64,000 bases of DNA from Amycolatopsis vastitatis (GCF_002234595.1 NZ_NMUL01000040.1:1-64000), one strand, 5' to 3'. Positions 9,015 to 18,080 are shown, numbered from the stretch's first letter. The notes: a model not told the origin generated them from the letters alone. Program-made: numbers and translations.

Positions 9015-9659
9015 ATGGTCTCCGGCACGCACTTGGCGGCCTTCGCCGCGCTGACATTCCTCATGGTCGTGGTCCCCGGGCCGAGCGTGCTGTTCACGAT
9101 CAGCCGCGCGCTGACCGTCGGGCGGCGCGACGCGCTGCTCACCGTCGTGGGCAACGCCGCCGGGGTGTACACGCAGGTCGTCGCGGTCGCGTTCGGGCTC
9201 GGCGTGCTCGTCACGACGTCCGCGGCGGTGTTCACCGCGATCAAGGTCGCCGGCGCGATCTACCTGGTGTACCTGGGGATCCAGGCCGTGCGCCACCGCC
9301 GGAGGCTGACCGACGCGATGGCCGTGAAGGTGCGCGCCACGCCCGGACGCGTGCTGACCGTGCTGCGCGACGGCTTCGTCGTCGGCTTCGCGAACCCGAA
9401 GTCGATCGTGTTCCTGGCGGCGCTGCTGCCCCAGTTCGTCGACCCCGCCGCCGGCTCGGTGCCGGCCCAGATGCTGGTCCTGGGCCTGTGCCTGCCCGCG
9501 ATCGCGCTGGCCACCGACAGCGCGTGGGCGCTGGTCGCCGGCACCGCCCGCGCGTGGTTCGCCCGGTCACCGAAGCGCCTGGAAATGGTCGGCGGCACCG
9601 GCGGCCTCGTCATGATCGGCCTGGGCACCACCCTGGCCTTCACGGGCCGGGGTGACTGA
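9015..9659 (+). CDS. LysE/RhtB family amino-acid exporter
   Basis: A 214-residue inner-membrane protein with about six hydrophobic segments. The family's conserved N-terminal motif appears as VVPGPSVLFTISRALTVGRRDAL, followed by GNAAGVYTQ and GAIYLVYLGIQAVR. LysE/RhtB proteins export amino acids or small amphipathic metabolites by proton exchange. The ATG at 9015 follows a leaderless-type -10. The 3' end overlaps the convergent arsR-like gene by 20 nt. The substrate is unknown. Confidence 0.9.
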   Translation: MVSGTHLAAFAALTFLMVVVPGPSVLFTISRALTVGRRDALLTVVGNAAGVYTQVVAVAFGLGVLVTTSAAVFTAIKVAGAIYLVYLGIQAVRHRRRLTDAMAVKVRATPGRVLTVLRDGFVVGFANPKSIVFLAALLPQFVDPAAGSVPAQMLVLGLCLPAIALATDSAWALVAGTARAWFARSPKRLEMVGGTGGLVMIGLGTTLAFTGRGD

Positions 9660-9984
9660 GCACCAGGTCGAGCAGACCCGGGAAAGCGGCGTCGAATTCG
9701 GGACGGCGCAAACGGTTCAGCCGCCGCGGGCCCTCGTCGCGCTGCTCGATCAGGCCCGCCGCGCGCAGCACGGCGAAGTGGTGGCTGCGGGTCGCCTTGG
9801 CCACCGGCAGGTCGAACGTGCCGCACGCCTTCGTCCACTCCGGGACGGCCGCCAGCTCGCGCAGGATGCTGCGGCGCACCGGGTCGGCGACCGCGGCCAG
9901 GGCGTCCTGCAACGAAACCTTCGCCGGGAGCGCGTGCGTGAGCCCGCGCGCCCGTGCAGTGTTCGATGACTGTCGTACACTCAT
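9640..9984 (-). CDS. ArsR family transcriptional regulator
   Basis: A 114-residue winged-helix regulator. The HTH region includes LAAVADPVRRSILRELA and the recognition helix KATRSHHFAVLRAAGLIE, followed by a short C-terminal dimerisation part. No metal-binding ELCVCDL-type cysteines are seen, so a non-metal signal is likely. ATG 9984 is selected by an ideal GGAGG 8 nt upstream. It is divergent from a SnoaL-like gene whose start is only 35 nt away, and a 9-bp perfect inverted repeat brackets both starts, suggesting auto- and cross-regulation. Confidence 0.87.
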   Translation of the reverse strand: MSVRQSSNTARARGLTHALPAKVSLQDALAAVADPVRRSILRELAAVPEWTKACGTFDLPVAKATRSHHFAVLRAAGLIEQRDEGPRRLNRLRRPEFDAAFPGLLDLVLSHPGP

Positions 9985-10007
9985 CCGGTCGACCTCCGTC
10001 GAACACT
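9958..10007. promoter_or_regulatory. Inverted repeat bracketing the arsR/SnoaL start region
   Basis: AGTGTTCGA (9958-9966) and TCGAACACT (9999-10007) are perfect reverse complements, 41 bp centre to centre (about four helical turns). One arm lies just inside arsR and the other just upstream of the divergent gene. This is a candidate split operator for the ArsR protein. Confidence 0.5.
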
Positions 10008-10019
10008 CTAGGAGCAACC

Positions 10020-10502
10020 GTGCCCCGACACCTCGACGCCGCCTTCGGCCTCGACGCGCGCAACCGGCTCGACGAAGCAGGCAAGCCCGGCCGCGAGGGC
10101 GCGCTGGCCGCTCTCGAATCCTTCTACTACGCCTTCAACCAGCGCGATCTCGCAGCGTTCCGCCGAGTCTGGACGAGTGATCCGCTGGCCCAGCTGAACA
10201 ACCCGCTCGGCGGCATCCTCCGCGGCGGCGAAGCGATCACCGAGCTGTACGACCGCGTCTTCCACGGCCCGGCCCGCGTCACCGTCACCTTCGGCGACAT
10301 CGTGGAGTACTCCGGCGACGGCCACGCGGTGTTCGCCGGCCGCGAGACCGGCGAGTACCGCGTGACCGAAACCGTCCCCCTGAACATCCGCACGACGCGG
10401 TTCTTCGCCTACGAAGACGGCCATTGGGTGCAGGTCCACCACCACGGCAGCATCGACGACGCCGATGCGCTCGCCGCATACCAGCAGGCGATCCGCGGCT
10501 AG
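10020..10502 (+). CDS. SnoaL-like / NTF2-fold protein
   Basis: A 160-residue protein with the SnoaL-like layout: a first helix (EGALAALESFYYAFNQRDLAAFRRVW), a central LRGGEAITELYDRVF, and a sheet ending in RTTRFFAYEDGHWVQVHHHGSIDD. The cone-shaped NTF2 fold serves as an enzyme pocket or small-molecule binder; the HHHGS segment is common in DUF4440/SnoaL-like relatives. GTG 10020 has AGGAG 5 nt upstream. The stop shares bases with the convergent LLM gene (4-nt overlap). Regulation by the divergent ArsR is likely. The substrate is unknown. Confidence 0.8.
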   Translation: MPRHLDAAFGLDARNRLDEAGKPGREGALAALESFYYAFNQRDLAAFRRVWTSDPLAQLNNPLGGILRGGEAITELYDRVFHGPARVTVTFGDIVEYSGDGHAVFAGRETGEYRVTETVPLNIRTTRFFAYEDGHWVQVHHHGSIDDADALAAYQQAIRG

Positions 10503-11290
10503 ACCAGGGCCTTCACCAGCTCCGGCCACCACTCGCGCGGTACGCCGTCGAGCGGGACGACGACCTGGTCGGCCCCCGCGGCCCGGTACTCCCGCAGCCG
10601 CGCGACGACGCCGTCGAAGTCACCCCACACGGTCAGGCCGTCGACCAGCCGGTCCGACAGGTCCGCGATGTCCGCGTCGGTGAAGCCCATCCGCCGGAAG
10701 CTGGCCGCGTAGCCCGGCAGCCCGGCCAGGAACTTCAGCGAGCCACCCCGCACGACCTCGCGGACCTCGGCCTGGCCGGTCTCCGCGACGACGTTCATCA
10801 GCACCGCCAGCTGCGGGCCCGCGCCCAGGATCTCGCGCGCCGAGGCGACGTAGTCCGTCGTCACCAGGTACGGGTACGCGCCCGAGGCGCGGTCACGCGC
10901 CAGCTCGAGCATCCGCGGCCCGAGCGCCGAGAGGATCCGCGCGGACGGTGGGACGGCCTCCTCGATCTCGTCGAGGTAGTCGTTCAACGCCGCCAGCGGA
11001 CGCGGGCCGTGCGCCCCGCCGAGGCCGACGACGAACCGCCCGGCGGGCAGGTCCGCGTACGCGGCGGCCACCTCGGCCGACGGCACCCGGTCGACCGACA
11101 GGATCCCGCTCGCCACCTGGATCCGCGAAGTCCCCCGGACGACCTCGGTGATCCGCGGCAGGTTGTTCCCCTGGCCGCCGGCCAGCCACAGCGTGGCGAA
11201 GCCCAGTTCCTCCAGCTCCGCCGCGGTCGCCACGGCGGCATCGGTGTCCAGCGAGCTGTGCGTGGCCCCCAGCGGCCCGAAGTTCGTCAT
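10499..11290 (-). CDS. LLM-class F420-dependent oxidoreductase
   Basis: A 263-residue luciferase-like TIM-barrel protein resembling the actinobacterial F420-dependent TIGR03620-type group. Features include an early AELEELGFATLWLAGG, TSRIQVASGILSVDRVPSAEVAAAYADL, RFVVGLGGAHG and a C-terminal LREYRAAGADQVVVPLDG. These enzymes use coenzyme F420 (or FMN) for hydride transfer to varied substrates. Start ATG 11290 gives MTNFGPLGATH. It lies 37 nt downstream of the SMC-like gene on the same strand and could be cotranscribed, but nothing ties it functionally to that system. Confidence 0.82.
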   Translation of the reverse strand: MTNFGPLGATHSSLDTDAAVATAAELEELGFATLWLAGGQGNNLPRITEVVRGTSRIQVASGILSVDRVPSAEVAAAYADLPAGRFVVGLGGAHGPRPLAALNDYLDEIEEAVPPSARILSALGPRMLELARDRASGAYPYLVTTDYVASAREILGAGPQLAVLMNVVAETGQAEVREVVRGGSLKFLAGLPGYAASFRRMGFTDADIADLSDRLVDGLTVWGDFDGVVARLREYRAAGADQVVVPLDGVPREWWPELVKALV

Positions 11291-11327
11291 GCGCCCGGCA
11301 ACCCCGGAGGACGCCGGGTTGTTCCCG

Positions 11328-14300
11328 TCACGCCGTTTGTTCGTCCTCGGCGGAATCGGCGGGATCGCCGGCGGTCCGGGTGAACATCCGGGTCGCCGAA
11401 AGCCGCGCGACGCCGTCGGGCTCGCCCAGCTCCTCCAGGGAGTTGCGGATCGTCGAGTCGACCGACAGGTACTTCCGGCCCGCGCGCAGGTCGGCGTCGT
11501 TGCGCAGCCGCACGATGAGCGGGAACTCCGACAGCGCGCCCGCATCGAACAGGCCCGTCGTGTAGATCAGCTGCACGCCCAGCGCTTCGGCCACCGCCCG
11601 CTGCAGCTCCAGGAGGTAGCCCGCGGACGCGCGGCCGATCGGGTTGTCCAGGAACAGCACCCCCGAGTGCCGGTTGCGGACCTTGCCGCGGTTGTTGGCC
11701 CGCAGCGCCGCCAGGGTGCAGTACAGGATGATCGCCGCGGTCAGCTGCTGGCCGCCGGAGAAGACGTCACGGATCTCCGAGACGCGCTGGCGTTCGGTGC
11801 GCAGCACCGAGTCCGGCTTGAGCATGTCGACGCGGAACCCCTTGGGCGCCGCCGCGCGGACTCCGCGCAGCACCAGGGAAAGCCCGTCGCGCTTGACGTC
11901 GCGGCCGTCCGCGGTCTTGCCGACGGCGGCCTCGTCGACGACCTCGCCGAGCTTCTCGGTGAGCGCGTTGTCCTCCAGCTCGGTGAAGCGGATGCGGAGG
12001 AACTCCTGCCCGGACCAGTCGCCGAGGCCGTCCGGCAGCCGCGAGACACGCTGGGCCGAGCGCAACGTCCGGAGTGCGCCGTCGACCATGCCCTGCAGGC
12101 GCGTGATGATGCCGCCGCGGTGCCGGTCGATCTGCGCGAGGTCGTCGGTCAGCGACCGCAGGCGCGGCCGCAGCGCTTCGGCCCACTCGGCGGCGTGCGC
12201 CGGGAGCTGGTCGCGCTTGACCGAGATGACCTGCTGCCGCACCGGCGTGCTCAGCTTCTCGAACCGCTTTTCCGTCGCGTACTGCGCGAGCTGGTCCGCG
12301 GCCGCGCGCACGCGCCGGTCGCCCGCGTCGGCGGCTTCCTGGGCCGCGTTGAAGGTGGCGTTCAGCCGGGCGTGCTGAGCACGCGCGGTGTCGACGTCAC
12401 CGTCGTAGGCGGCGGCGTCGGTGTCGGTCACCAGGTGCGCCATCGACTCCGCGAGCAGCGAGAACCCGGAGGCCGAGGTGCGGGCCGACTCCAGCGTCGC
12501 TTCCGCCGCGGCCCGGCGTTCCTGCAGCTCTTCCCACTTCCGCGCCGCCGCGGACGCCTCCAGCCCGGCCGCGTCGATCAGCTCCAGGCCGTGCTCGATG
12601 TCCCGCGGCTTTTCGCCGTTGACGCCGTTCTGCAGCGGCAGCGCGTCCAGCTCCGCGCGCCGCGTCGAGACGAGCCCGATCGCTTCGGTGCGCTCGTCCT
12701 CGAGGCCGTCGACGACACGGCGGGCGCGCGCCAGCGCGGCCGCCCGGGCCGATGCGTCGGAGCCGTCGGGTGTCTCCAGGAGTTCGGCCGCGCGCGCCCG
12801 GACGGCCTCGTCCATGGACTCGACAGCCGAACCTGCCGCGGCTTCGGCGGACTCGGCCTGCTCCAGCTCGCTGCGCAGGTCGCTGCCGACCTCGACCTTC
12901 GCGTACGACTCGGACGCGGACAGGTATGTGCGGCGCAGCGCGTCCACCGGCTCGGACGGCGCCGGGCCTTCGGTGGCGTCGGCCGCCCCGGGCACCTCGG
13001 CCAGTTCGGCGCGCGCGGTGGTCGCGGTCCGGCGGTGACCGTCGGCGGTGCGCTGCTCCTCCCCCGCCTGCTCACGCAGCCGCGCGGCCTTGCCCGCCGC
13101 GTCGGACGCCTGGAGGTCGGCGCGCTCGGCGATCTCGGTCGCCCGCTCGGCCTCTTCGGTCCACTCCGCGATCCGGGCGCTGCGGGCGCCCAGCTCACCG
13201 AGCCGCCGGGCACGTTCCTCGGCCTCGGCGGCGGCCGCCCGCAGCTCCGGGACACGCTCCCGCAGCGACACGGCTTTTTCGCTCAACCGCGCGAACTCCG
13301 CCTCGGCCTGCGCCAGCGCGGTGCGGGCCGTCTCCCGCGCGGTCCGGGCCGCCTGGGCCTGTTCGGCGAGGGTCGCGATGGCGCCGGGCGGGTAGTCCTC
13401 ACGCCACGTCGTGAGCTTCCACGTCAAGGCGCCGTCCGCGGACAGCTTGGCGGACAACGCTTCGAGGCGCCGCTGCCGCTCGGTGTGCCGCCGGGCCACG
13501 GCTTCCCGCTCGGCGTCGGCGGCTTCTTCGTCGTACATCGCGGGGTTCGGCGGCACGAGGAACTCGACGCCGGGCGCAGTGGGCGCCTCCGCCAGGAGCG
13601 CTTCGGTGGTGCCCACGGCGATGGTCGCGCTCGGCAGCAACCGCCGTTTCGTGAGCACTTCGCGGGCGCGGTCCACGTGCGCGGCGTCGTTCAGCAGCAC
13701 GCCGGACACCAGCTGCGGCAAGGTCTCCAGCACCTCCGCACGCCGTCCAGCGTCCAGTTTGGACAGATACCGCCAGCCGGACCACGCGGTGATCCCGGCT
13801 TCTTCGAGAGCGTCCAGGGCCGCCTGGACGTCCTCCGGCGGCGGCAGCAGGCCGCCGGACCCCAGCGCGGCCAGGGCCCGCTCGTCGGCGGACTCCTCCA
13901 TCCGCAGCGCGGTCTGCTCCTTCTCGACGGCCGCGCTCGCCTCGCGCAGCCGTTCCAGCAGCACCGGGAGGTCGCTTTCCAGGGTGACGTCGTCCGCGCC
14001 GAGCAGCTCGACCAGGCGCCCCTCGGCGGCGAGCGCGTCGGTGCGGCGGTGCGCGCGGTCGAGGTCTTCCGTGGCGCGCTCGAAGCGGTCCTGGGTGGTA
14101 CCCGCGAGCTGATGGGCCTCGTTCACGGCCCGTTGCGCCACTTGGAGATCCGTGGCGACGCGGTCCAGTTCCTGCTCGCGGCGGGCCAGCTCGGCGGTGG
14201 CCGATTCGGCGGCCGAACGCGCGGCCCGCGACGCGTCGGCGACGTCGGCGCCCGAAGGCAGCAAGCCCGCGCGAACCGCCGCCTGGACCTCTTCGCGCAG

Positions 14301-15788
14301 TTCGGTGATCCGCGTGGTCAACCCGCGTGCCTCGGCCCGGCGGGCGGCCGCGAGGTTGGCGGCTTCGTCGCGTTCGGTCTGCGCCTTCTCCGCTTCGGCG
14401 CGCAACGCGCCCGCGTGCGCCTCGGCCTTGTCGGCCTGCCGCTGGGCGTCCTGCGCCAGCGCGTGCAACCCGCGGGCAAGCGCCGAAGCGGCGTCGTTGC
14501 GAGCCTGGAGCGCCGGACGTGCCTTCTCCTCACGGCTGCCGACGAGCTCCCGCAGGTCCTTCGCCTTGCGCGCCGCATTCAAGGAGTTGAGGACGGTCGC
14601 CGTCTCGCGCCAGGCCTCCGCCTCGGTTTTCGCCGACGCCAGCTCGGCGTCGACGCGCTTGCGAGCCTCCTGCGCCTCGTCCAGGCGCAGCACCGCGACG
14701 AGACGGCGTAGCTCCGTGACGGCCGCGGCGAGCCGCCGGTGGTCGCCCTCGGCGAGCTTCTCCGCGGACTTGACCTCGGTGACGTGGTCTTCGAGCCCGG
14801 ACAGCCGCGCGTTCTCGAGTTCGTTGCGCGCGACGACGCGGCCGGCCAGCTCGGCCATGTCGGCCTTCGCGGACTCCGCGATCTTTCGCGACTCCGCGGC
14901 GACGCCCTCTTCGGCGGCCAGAGGCCCCAGCAGCTCCAGGGCGCCGGCCACGAAGTCGCGTTCGGAGAGGAGATCCCCGCGCTGGGCCAGGTTGTGGGCG
15001 TAGGTCGCGACGACCTCGGCGAGGTCTTTCGGTTCCTCTTCGGAAATGACCGCGCGCAACAGGAACTCGACGAACGCGTCGTCGGTGCCGAAGGCGAACG
15101 CGTCCGCCGCCTCGCCTTCGCCCGCGTTCATCGCGCGCTGGTAGCGGAACAGCTCGGTGTCGAGGCCGAGGCTGTCGAGGCGGCCGGTCCACTCGTGGTG
15201 ACGGCGCGTCCAGGACAGCTCCAGCTCGGGTTCGGCCAGCTGGGCCGCGGTGAGCTTGTCGTGGAAGCCGGACATGGTGAGCAGCCGGCCGTCCTGGGTC
15301 ATCGGCAGGGAATCGAGCCCCAGCGCGGACGTCGGGCGGAAGCAGTACCAGGAGTCGACGAGGTTCTCGGAGTCGGCGGACACGACGTGCCCGCGCCATT
15401 CCGACACCTTGCCGGTGATGATCCGGTGCCCGCTTTCGACGTGCAGCCACTCCAGCACGACGTGCGAGACGTCCTTGGCGGCGACGAACTTCTCGAGCAC
15501 CTTGGTGCTGGTGGTGCCCACGACCTGGCGGCGGCCCGGCAGCATCACCGAGAAGATCAGCTTGATGAGCACGGACTTGCCGCCGCCGTTTTCGAGGAAC
15601 AGCACGCTCGCCGGGGACGGGCGGCGCAGCTCGGCCGGGCCGGTCGCGTGGATGCCCGCGCTGAACAGCGCGTCCTGCTTCGGCGCGGTGATCTTGGCGC
15701 CGACGCCGCTGAAGTCGAGCACGACGTCCTGGTAGCGGGCACCCGCCGGGCCCACCGAGTGCAGGCGGACCCGCGAAAGCTCGTACAT
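11328..15788 (-). CDS. SMC/MukB-like coiled-coil ATPase (JetC/MksB-like)
   Basis: A 1486-residue SMC-type protein. The N-terminal head carries a P-loop FLENGGGKS (K71; the first glycine of the usual GxxGxGKS is replaced). A long, Ala/Glu/Arg-rich coiled coil runs from about residue 280 to 1290. The C-terminal head has the ABC signature SGGQ (1344-1347) and Walker B VLFLDNPIG (D1381), with Asn at 1382 where Glu normally catalyses hydrolysis. It starts 10 nt after the upstream winged-helix gene, with AGGGG at the right distance. Size and neighbours match MukBEF/MksBEF-type condensins and JetC of Wadjet. Likely role: DNA loop extrusion in chromosome organisation or plasmid restriction. No JetD-type nuclease gene is adjacent. 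Confidence 0.85.
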   Translation of the reverse strand: MYELSRVRLHSVGPAGARYQDVVLDFSGVGAKITAPKQDALFSAGIHATGPAELRRPSPASVLFLENGGGKSVLIKLIFSVMLPGRRQVVGTTSTKVLEKFVAAKDVSHVVLEWLHVESGHRIITGKVSEWRGHVVSADSENLVDSWYCFRPTSALGLDSLPMTQDGRLLTMSGFHDKLTAAQLAEPELELSWTRRHHEWTGRLDSLGLDTELFRYQRAMNAGEGEAADAFAFGTDDAFVEFLLRAVISEEEPKDLAEVVATYAHNLAQRGDLLSERDFVAGALELLGPLAAEEGVAAESRKIAESAKADMAELAGRVVARNELENARLSGLEDHVTEVKSAEKLAEGDHRRLAAAVTELRRLVAVLRLDEAQEARKRVDAELASAKTEAEAWRETATVLNSLNAARKAKDLRELVGSREEKARPALQARNDAASALARGLHALAQDAQRQADKAEAHAGALRAEAEKAQTERDEAANLAAARRAEARGLTTRITELREEVQAAVRAGLLPSGADVADASRAARSAAESATAELARREQELDRVATDLQVAQRAVNEAHQLAGTTQDRFERATEDLDRAHRRTDALAAEGRLVELLGADDVTLESDLPVLLERLREASAAVEKEQTALRMEESADERALAALGSGGLLPPPEDVQAALDALEEAGITAWSGWRYLSKLDAGRRAEVLETLPQLVSGVLLNDAAHVDRAREVLTKRRLLPSATIAVGTTEALLAEAPTAPGVEFLVPPNPAMYDEEAADAEREAVARRHTERQRRLEALSAKLSADGALTWKLTTWREDYPPGAIATLAEQAQAARTARETARTALAQAEAEFARLSEKAVSLRERVPELRAAAAEAEERARRLGELGARSARIAEWTEEAERATEIAERADLQASDAAGKAARLREQAGEEQRTADGHRRTATTARAELAEVPGAADATEGPAPSEPVDALRRTYLSASESYAKVEVGSDLRSELEQAESAEAAAGSAVESMDEAVRARAAELLETPDGSDASARAAALARARRVVDGLEDERTEAIGLVSTRRAELDALPLQNGVNGEKPRDIEHGLELIDAAGLEASAAARKWEELQERRAAAEATLESARTSASGFSLLAESMAHLVTDTDAAAYDGDVDTARAQHARLNATFNAAQEAADAGDRRVRAAADQLAQYATEKRFEKLSTPVRQQVISVKRDQLPAHAAEWAEALRPRLRSLTDDLAQIDRHRGGIITRLQGMVDGALRTLRSAQRVSRLPDGLGDWSGQEFLRIRFTELEDNALTEKLGEVVDEAAVGKTADGRDVKRDGLSLVLRGVRAAAPKGFRVDMLKPDSVLRTERQRVSEIRDVFSGGQQLTAAIILYCTLAALRANNRGKVRNRHSGVLFLDNPIGRASAGYLLELQRAVAEALGVQLIYTTGLFDAGALSEFPLIVRLRNDADLRAGRKYLSVDSTIRNSLEELGEPDGVARLSATRMFTRTAGDPADSAEDEQTA

Positions 15789-15798
15789 CGATTCCCCT

Positions 15799-16599
15799 CT
15801 ACAGCGTGTCGGACGCCGCTGCGCGCAGCGTGCCCCCGGCGGTCGCGACGGCCACGACGTCGAGCGCGAGCAAGTCGTCGAAGGCGGCGTCGGCGGCGAG
15901 TTCGCGGACCTGGATCTGGTAGCGCGGCGTGGTCCGGTACGTGCCGCCCTGCTCGTCGCTCACCGGGACCAGGAAGCCCTGGTCGGCGAGGAACCGCAGG
16001 GCGCGGCTGACCATGCCGCGGGTGGTGTCGGCGGCGAGGCGGCCGTCCTTGGTCGCGGCGGCCGCGGGACGGCGGGCGTACGCGCGCCACGCTTGTTCCA
16101 GCTCGGGCGCGTCGGCCAGGGGGTCGTTGTTGGCCTCGGCCTGCGCGGCGCGTTCGTCGAGCATGCGGGCGGCTTCGCGGACCATCGCGTCGACCTGCTC
16201 GACGCTGACGCGGCCGATGTAGGTGTCGTTGGCGAGGTCGTCGGGCCGCGGGTAGCCGAGCGCGGCGGTGGCGAGGTGGATCAGGCCGTGCAGCACCTTC
16301 TCGGTCTCGCGGCGCTCGCGGATCTTGGCCTGGCGGGCGTAGGAGTCCATCTTGATCTCGAAGACGGACTCGTCGGTGGCCGCGAGCACGGCGCCGGCCT
16401 GCTGGTTGACCTCGAGGACCATGAGCCCGAGCCCGGCGGCGACGGCGTGGGTGAGGGCCTTGAACGCGTTGTCCTCGCCGTAGCGGCGGACGAGGTCGCC
16501 GTAGACGACGTCACGCGCGGGCAGCTGCTTCGGCCGCATGCCGAAGGCGACCAGCCGGGCCGCGGCCTCGGCGTCCACGCTGCTGTGGGACAGCGCCAT
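15799..16599 (-). CDS. Condensin accessory protein, winged-helix (JetB/MksE/MukE-like)
   Basis: A 266-residue, mostly helical protein with a C-terminal winged-helix-like region (TTRGMVSRALRFLADQGFLV, then GTYRTTPRYQIQVRELA). Size, position and shape match the KITE subunit (MukE/MksE/JetB) that dimerises on a kleisin; the sequence alone does not name the family. The ATG at 16599 shares its A with the TAA stop of the upstream gene (TAATG), so translation is coupled. It is the middle gene of a three-gene operon with the kleisin-like and SMC-like genes. The assignment is inferred mainly from context. Confidence 0.65.
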   Translation of the reverse strand: MALSHSSVDAEAAARLVAFGMRPKQLPARDVVYGDLVRRYGEDNAFKALTHAVAAGLGLMVLEVNQQAGAVLAATDESVFEIKMDSYARQAKIRERRETEKVLHGLIHLATAALGYPRPDDLANDTYIGRVSVEQVDAMVREAARMLDERAAQAEANNDPLADAPELEQAWRAYARRPAAAATKDGRLAADTTRGMVSRALRFLADQGFLVPVSDEQGGTYRTTPRYQIQVRELAADAAFDDLLALDVVAVATAGGTLRAAASDTL

Positions 16600-18080
16600 T
16601 ACGCGACCTCCTCGTTTTCCTCTTCGTCGGCCCGCTCTACGGCGGCGGTGGACAGGAGCAGGTCGGCGCCGCCGAAGTCCGGGTCGTCCAGGAGCGTGCC
16701 GTCGTCGACGGCCAGGAGGACCTGCCGGTCGCCCTGGCGGCGGGCCGCGCCGACCCCGGGACTGTAGGCGTGGACCGCGCGCAGCGCGACCAGGGCGGCG
16801 AGCCCGGGCTGGCGGCTGCGGCGCGCTTCTTCGAGGAGTCCGGACAGCCGTCGCGGCACCTCGGGCAGGTCGAGGAGTTCGTCGGCGGCGCGCCAGACGT
16901 CGTCGCCGAACTTGTCGGTGACCTCGGCGGGCATCAGCTCGGGTTCCGGGATCTCCCCGACCAGCTGGTCTCGTTCCGGCGCGGGCCGCAGCAGCAGCGA
17001 AACGAGCGACGAGAGGGACGGCACGACGGGCGCGGAGATGCCCGCGACGGCGTGGAAGAAGTGCTCGGCCGGGGCGACGGCGTCGGCCAGCGGCAGGCCC
17101 AGGGTGGGCACGAGGAGCTGGCCGAACAGGTCGATCGTGGCGCGCTGGGGCGGCCCCGAGAACTGCTGGCGGTCCTGTTCGGCGCGGAACACCGCGCCCG
17201 CGTCGGCCAGCCGGGACTGCAGGCGGGTGTGGCGGCGGATGCAGTCGCCGACGATGTCGACGAGCTCGGCGGCGCGGCGCTTGCGGTCGAGGTCTTCGGT
17301 CTCGTCGCGGGCGGTGGTGATGTTCTTGAGGATCGCGTTCTCGGCGCGGAACCGCGCTTCGATGTGGCTCAGCGCGCTGTCGAGGAGTTCCGGGACCTCG
17401 CGTTCCCAGTCGACCGAACGGACGTCGCGGCGGGTCGCGTCGAGCTTCGCGCGCAAGGTCTCGCCGTACTGGACGGTCCGGTAGCGGGCCTGCTCGGCGG
17501 CGAGCTTGGCGTCGGCGAGGCGACCGCGGTTGATCAGGTTCTCGAGCTTGACCTCGGCGGCGATCTGCGCGGACTCGACGTCGGTGTCGAGCGCGCCGAC
17601 GAGCACGTTGATGGCCTCGTCGGTGGCACGCAGGTAGACCTCGCCGTCCGGGGCGGCCAGCTCGACGAGCAGCTTGAAGTCGAACTGACGGCGCTGGTAG
17701 CCACCCGGTCCCATGGAGCCGTAGACGCGCCGGAAGCCGCGGTCGGTCGTCCCGACGTTGATGAGGTTGTCGAGCACCCACTTGGCGACCCGGACGTGTT
17801 CCTCGGGCATCCGCGACGGCGCCTGCTGCGCGATGAACGGCAGCAGCCGGTCGATGACCTCGTCGTGGCCGGCGCCGGTGTCGAAGTCCATCGCGATGGT
17901 GACCTGGTCGATCGTGTGCAGCGCGATCTCGGCCATCTGGTAGATCGTGGCGTCGGCCCAGTCGAGCTTCGCCTTGCGCGCATCCAGGTCGTGCAGCGGC
18001 GCAGTGCAGGCCAGCGCCTTGAGGCGGCGGGTCAGCCCCTCGTCGGCCAGTCCCATGGCGGCCCTGTCGTCGTCTCGCAC
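16599..18080 (-). CDS. Kleisin-like subunit of SMC operon (JetA/MksF/MukF-like)
   Basis: A 493-residue soluble helical protein opening the SMC operon. I recognise no short catalytic motif. Its size, first position in the operon and coupling to a KITE-like gene and an SMC ATPase match MukF/MksF/JetA kleisins. The tail is acidic (ERADEEENEEVA). GTG 18080 is given because a TAGCCT hexamer (18094-18089) lies 8 nt upstream, suggesting leaderless transcription. ATG 18056 with AGGG upstream is an alternative that would shorten it by 8 residues. It is divergent from the PPOX gene. The functional label is an inference from layout. Confidence 0.62.
   Translation of the reverse strand: MRDDDRAAMGLADEGLTRRLKALACTAPLHDLDARKAKLDWADATIYQMAEIALHTIDQVTIAMDFDTGAGHDEVIDRLLPFIAQQAPSRMPEEHVRVAKWVLDNLINVGTTDRGFRRVYGSMGPGGYQRRQFDFKLLVELAAPDGEVYLRATDEAINVLVGALDTDVESAQIAAEVKLENLINRGRLADAKLAAEQARYRTVQYGETLRAKLDATRRDVRSVDWEREVPELLDSALSHIEARFRAENAILKNITTARDETEDLDRKRRAAELVDIVGDCIRRHTRLQSRLADAGAVFRAEQDRQQFSGPPQRATIDLFGQLLVPTLGLPLADAVAPAEHFFHAVAGISAPVVPSLSSLVSLLLRPAPERDQLVGEIPEPELMPAEVTDKFGDDVWRAADELLDLPEVPRRLSGLLEEARRSRQPGLAALVALRAVHAYSPGVGAARRQGDRQVLLAVDDGTLLDDPDFGGADLLLSTAAVERADEEENEEVA

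Noticed and set aside
11148..14711. 1187-codon open frame on the + strand opposite the SMC-like gene
   Set aside because: It is an antisense shadow caused by GC-rich third positions; the minus-strand frame has clear ATPase motifs and coupled neighbours. Similar long frames at 27254-32782, 54110-57508, 5057-6352 and 42443-45346 are rejected for the same reason.
11328..18080. Complete four-gene Wadjet defence system
   Set aside because: No JetD/Toprim-type gene is found next to the operon, so the full system cannot be claimed.
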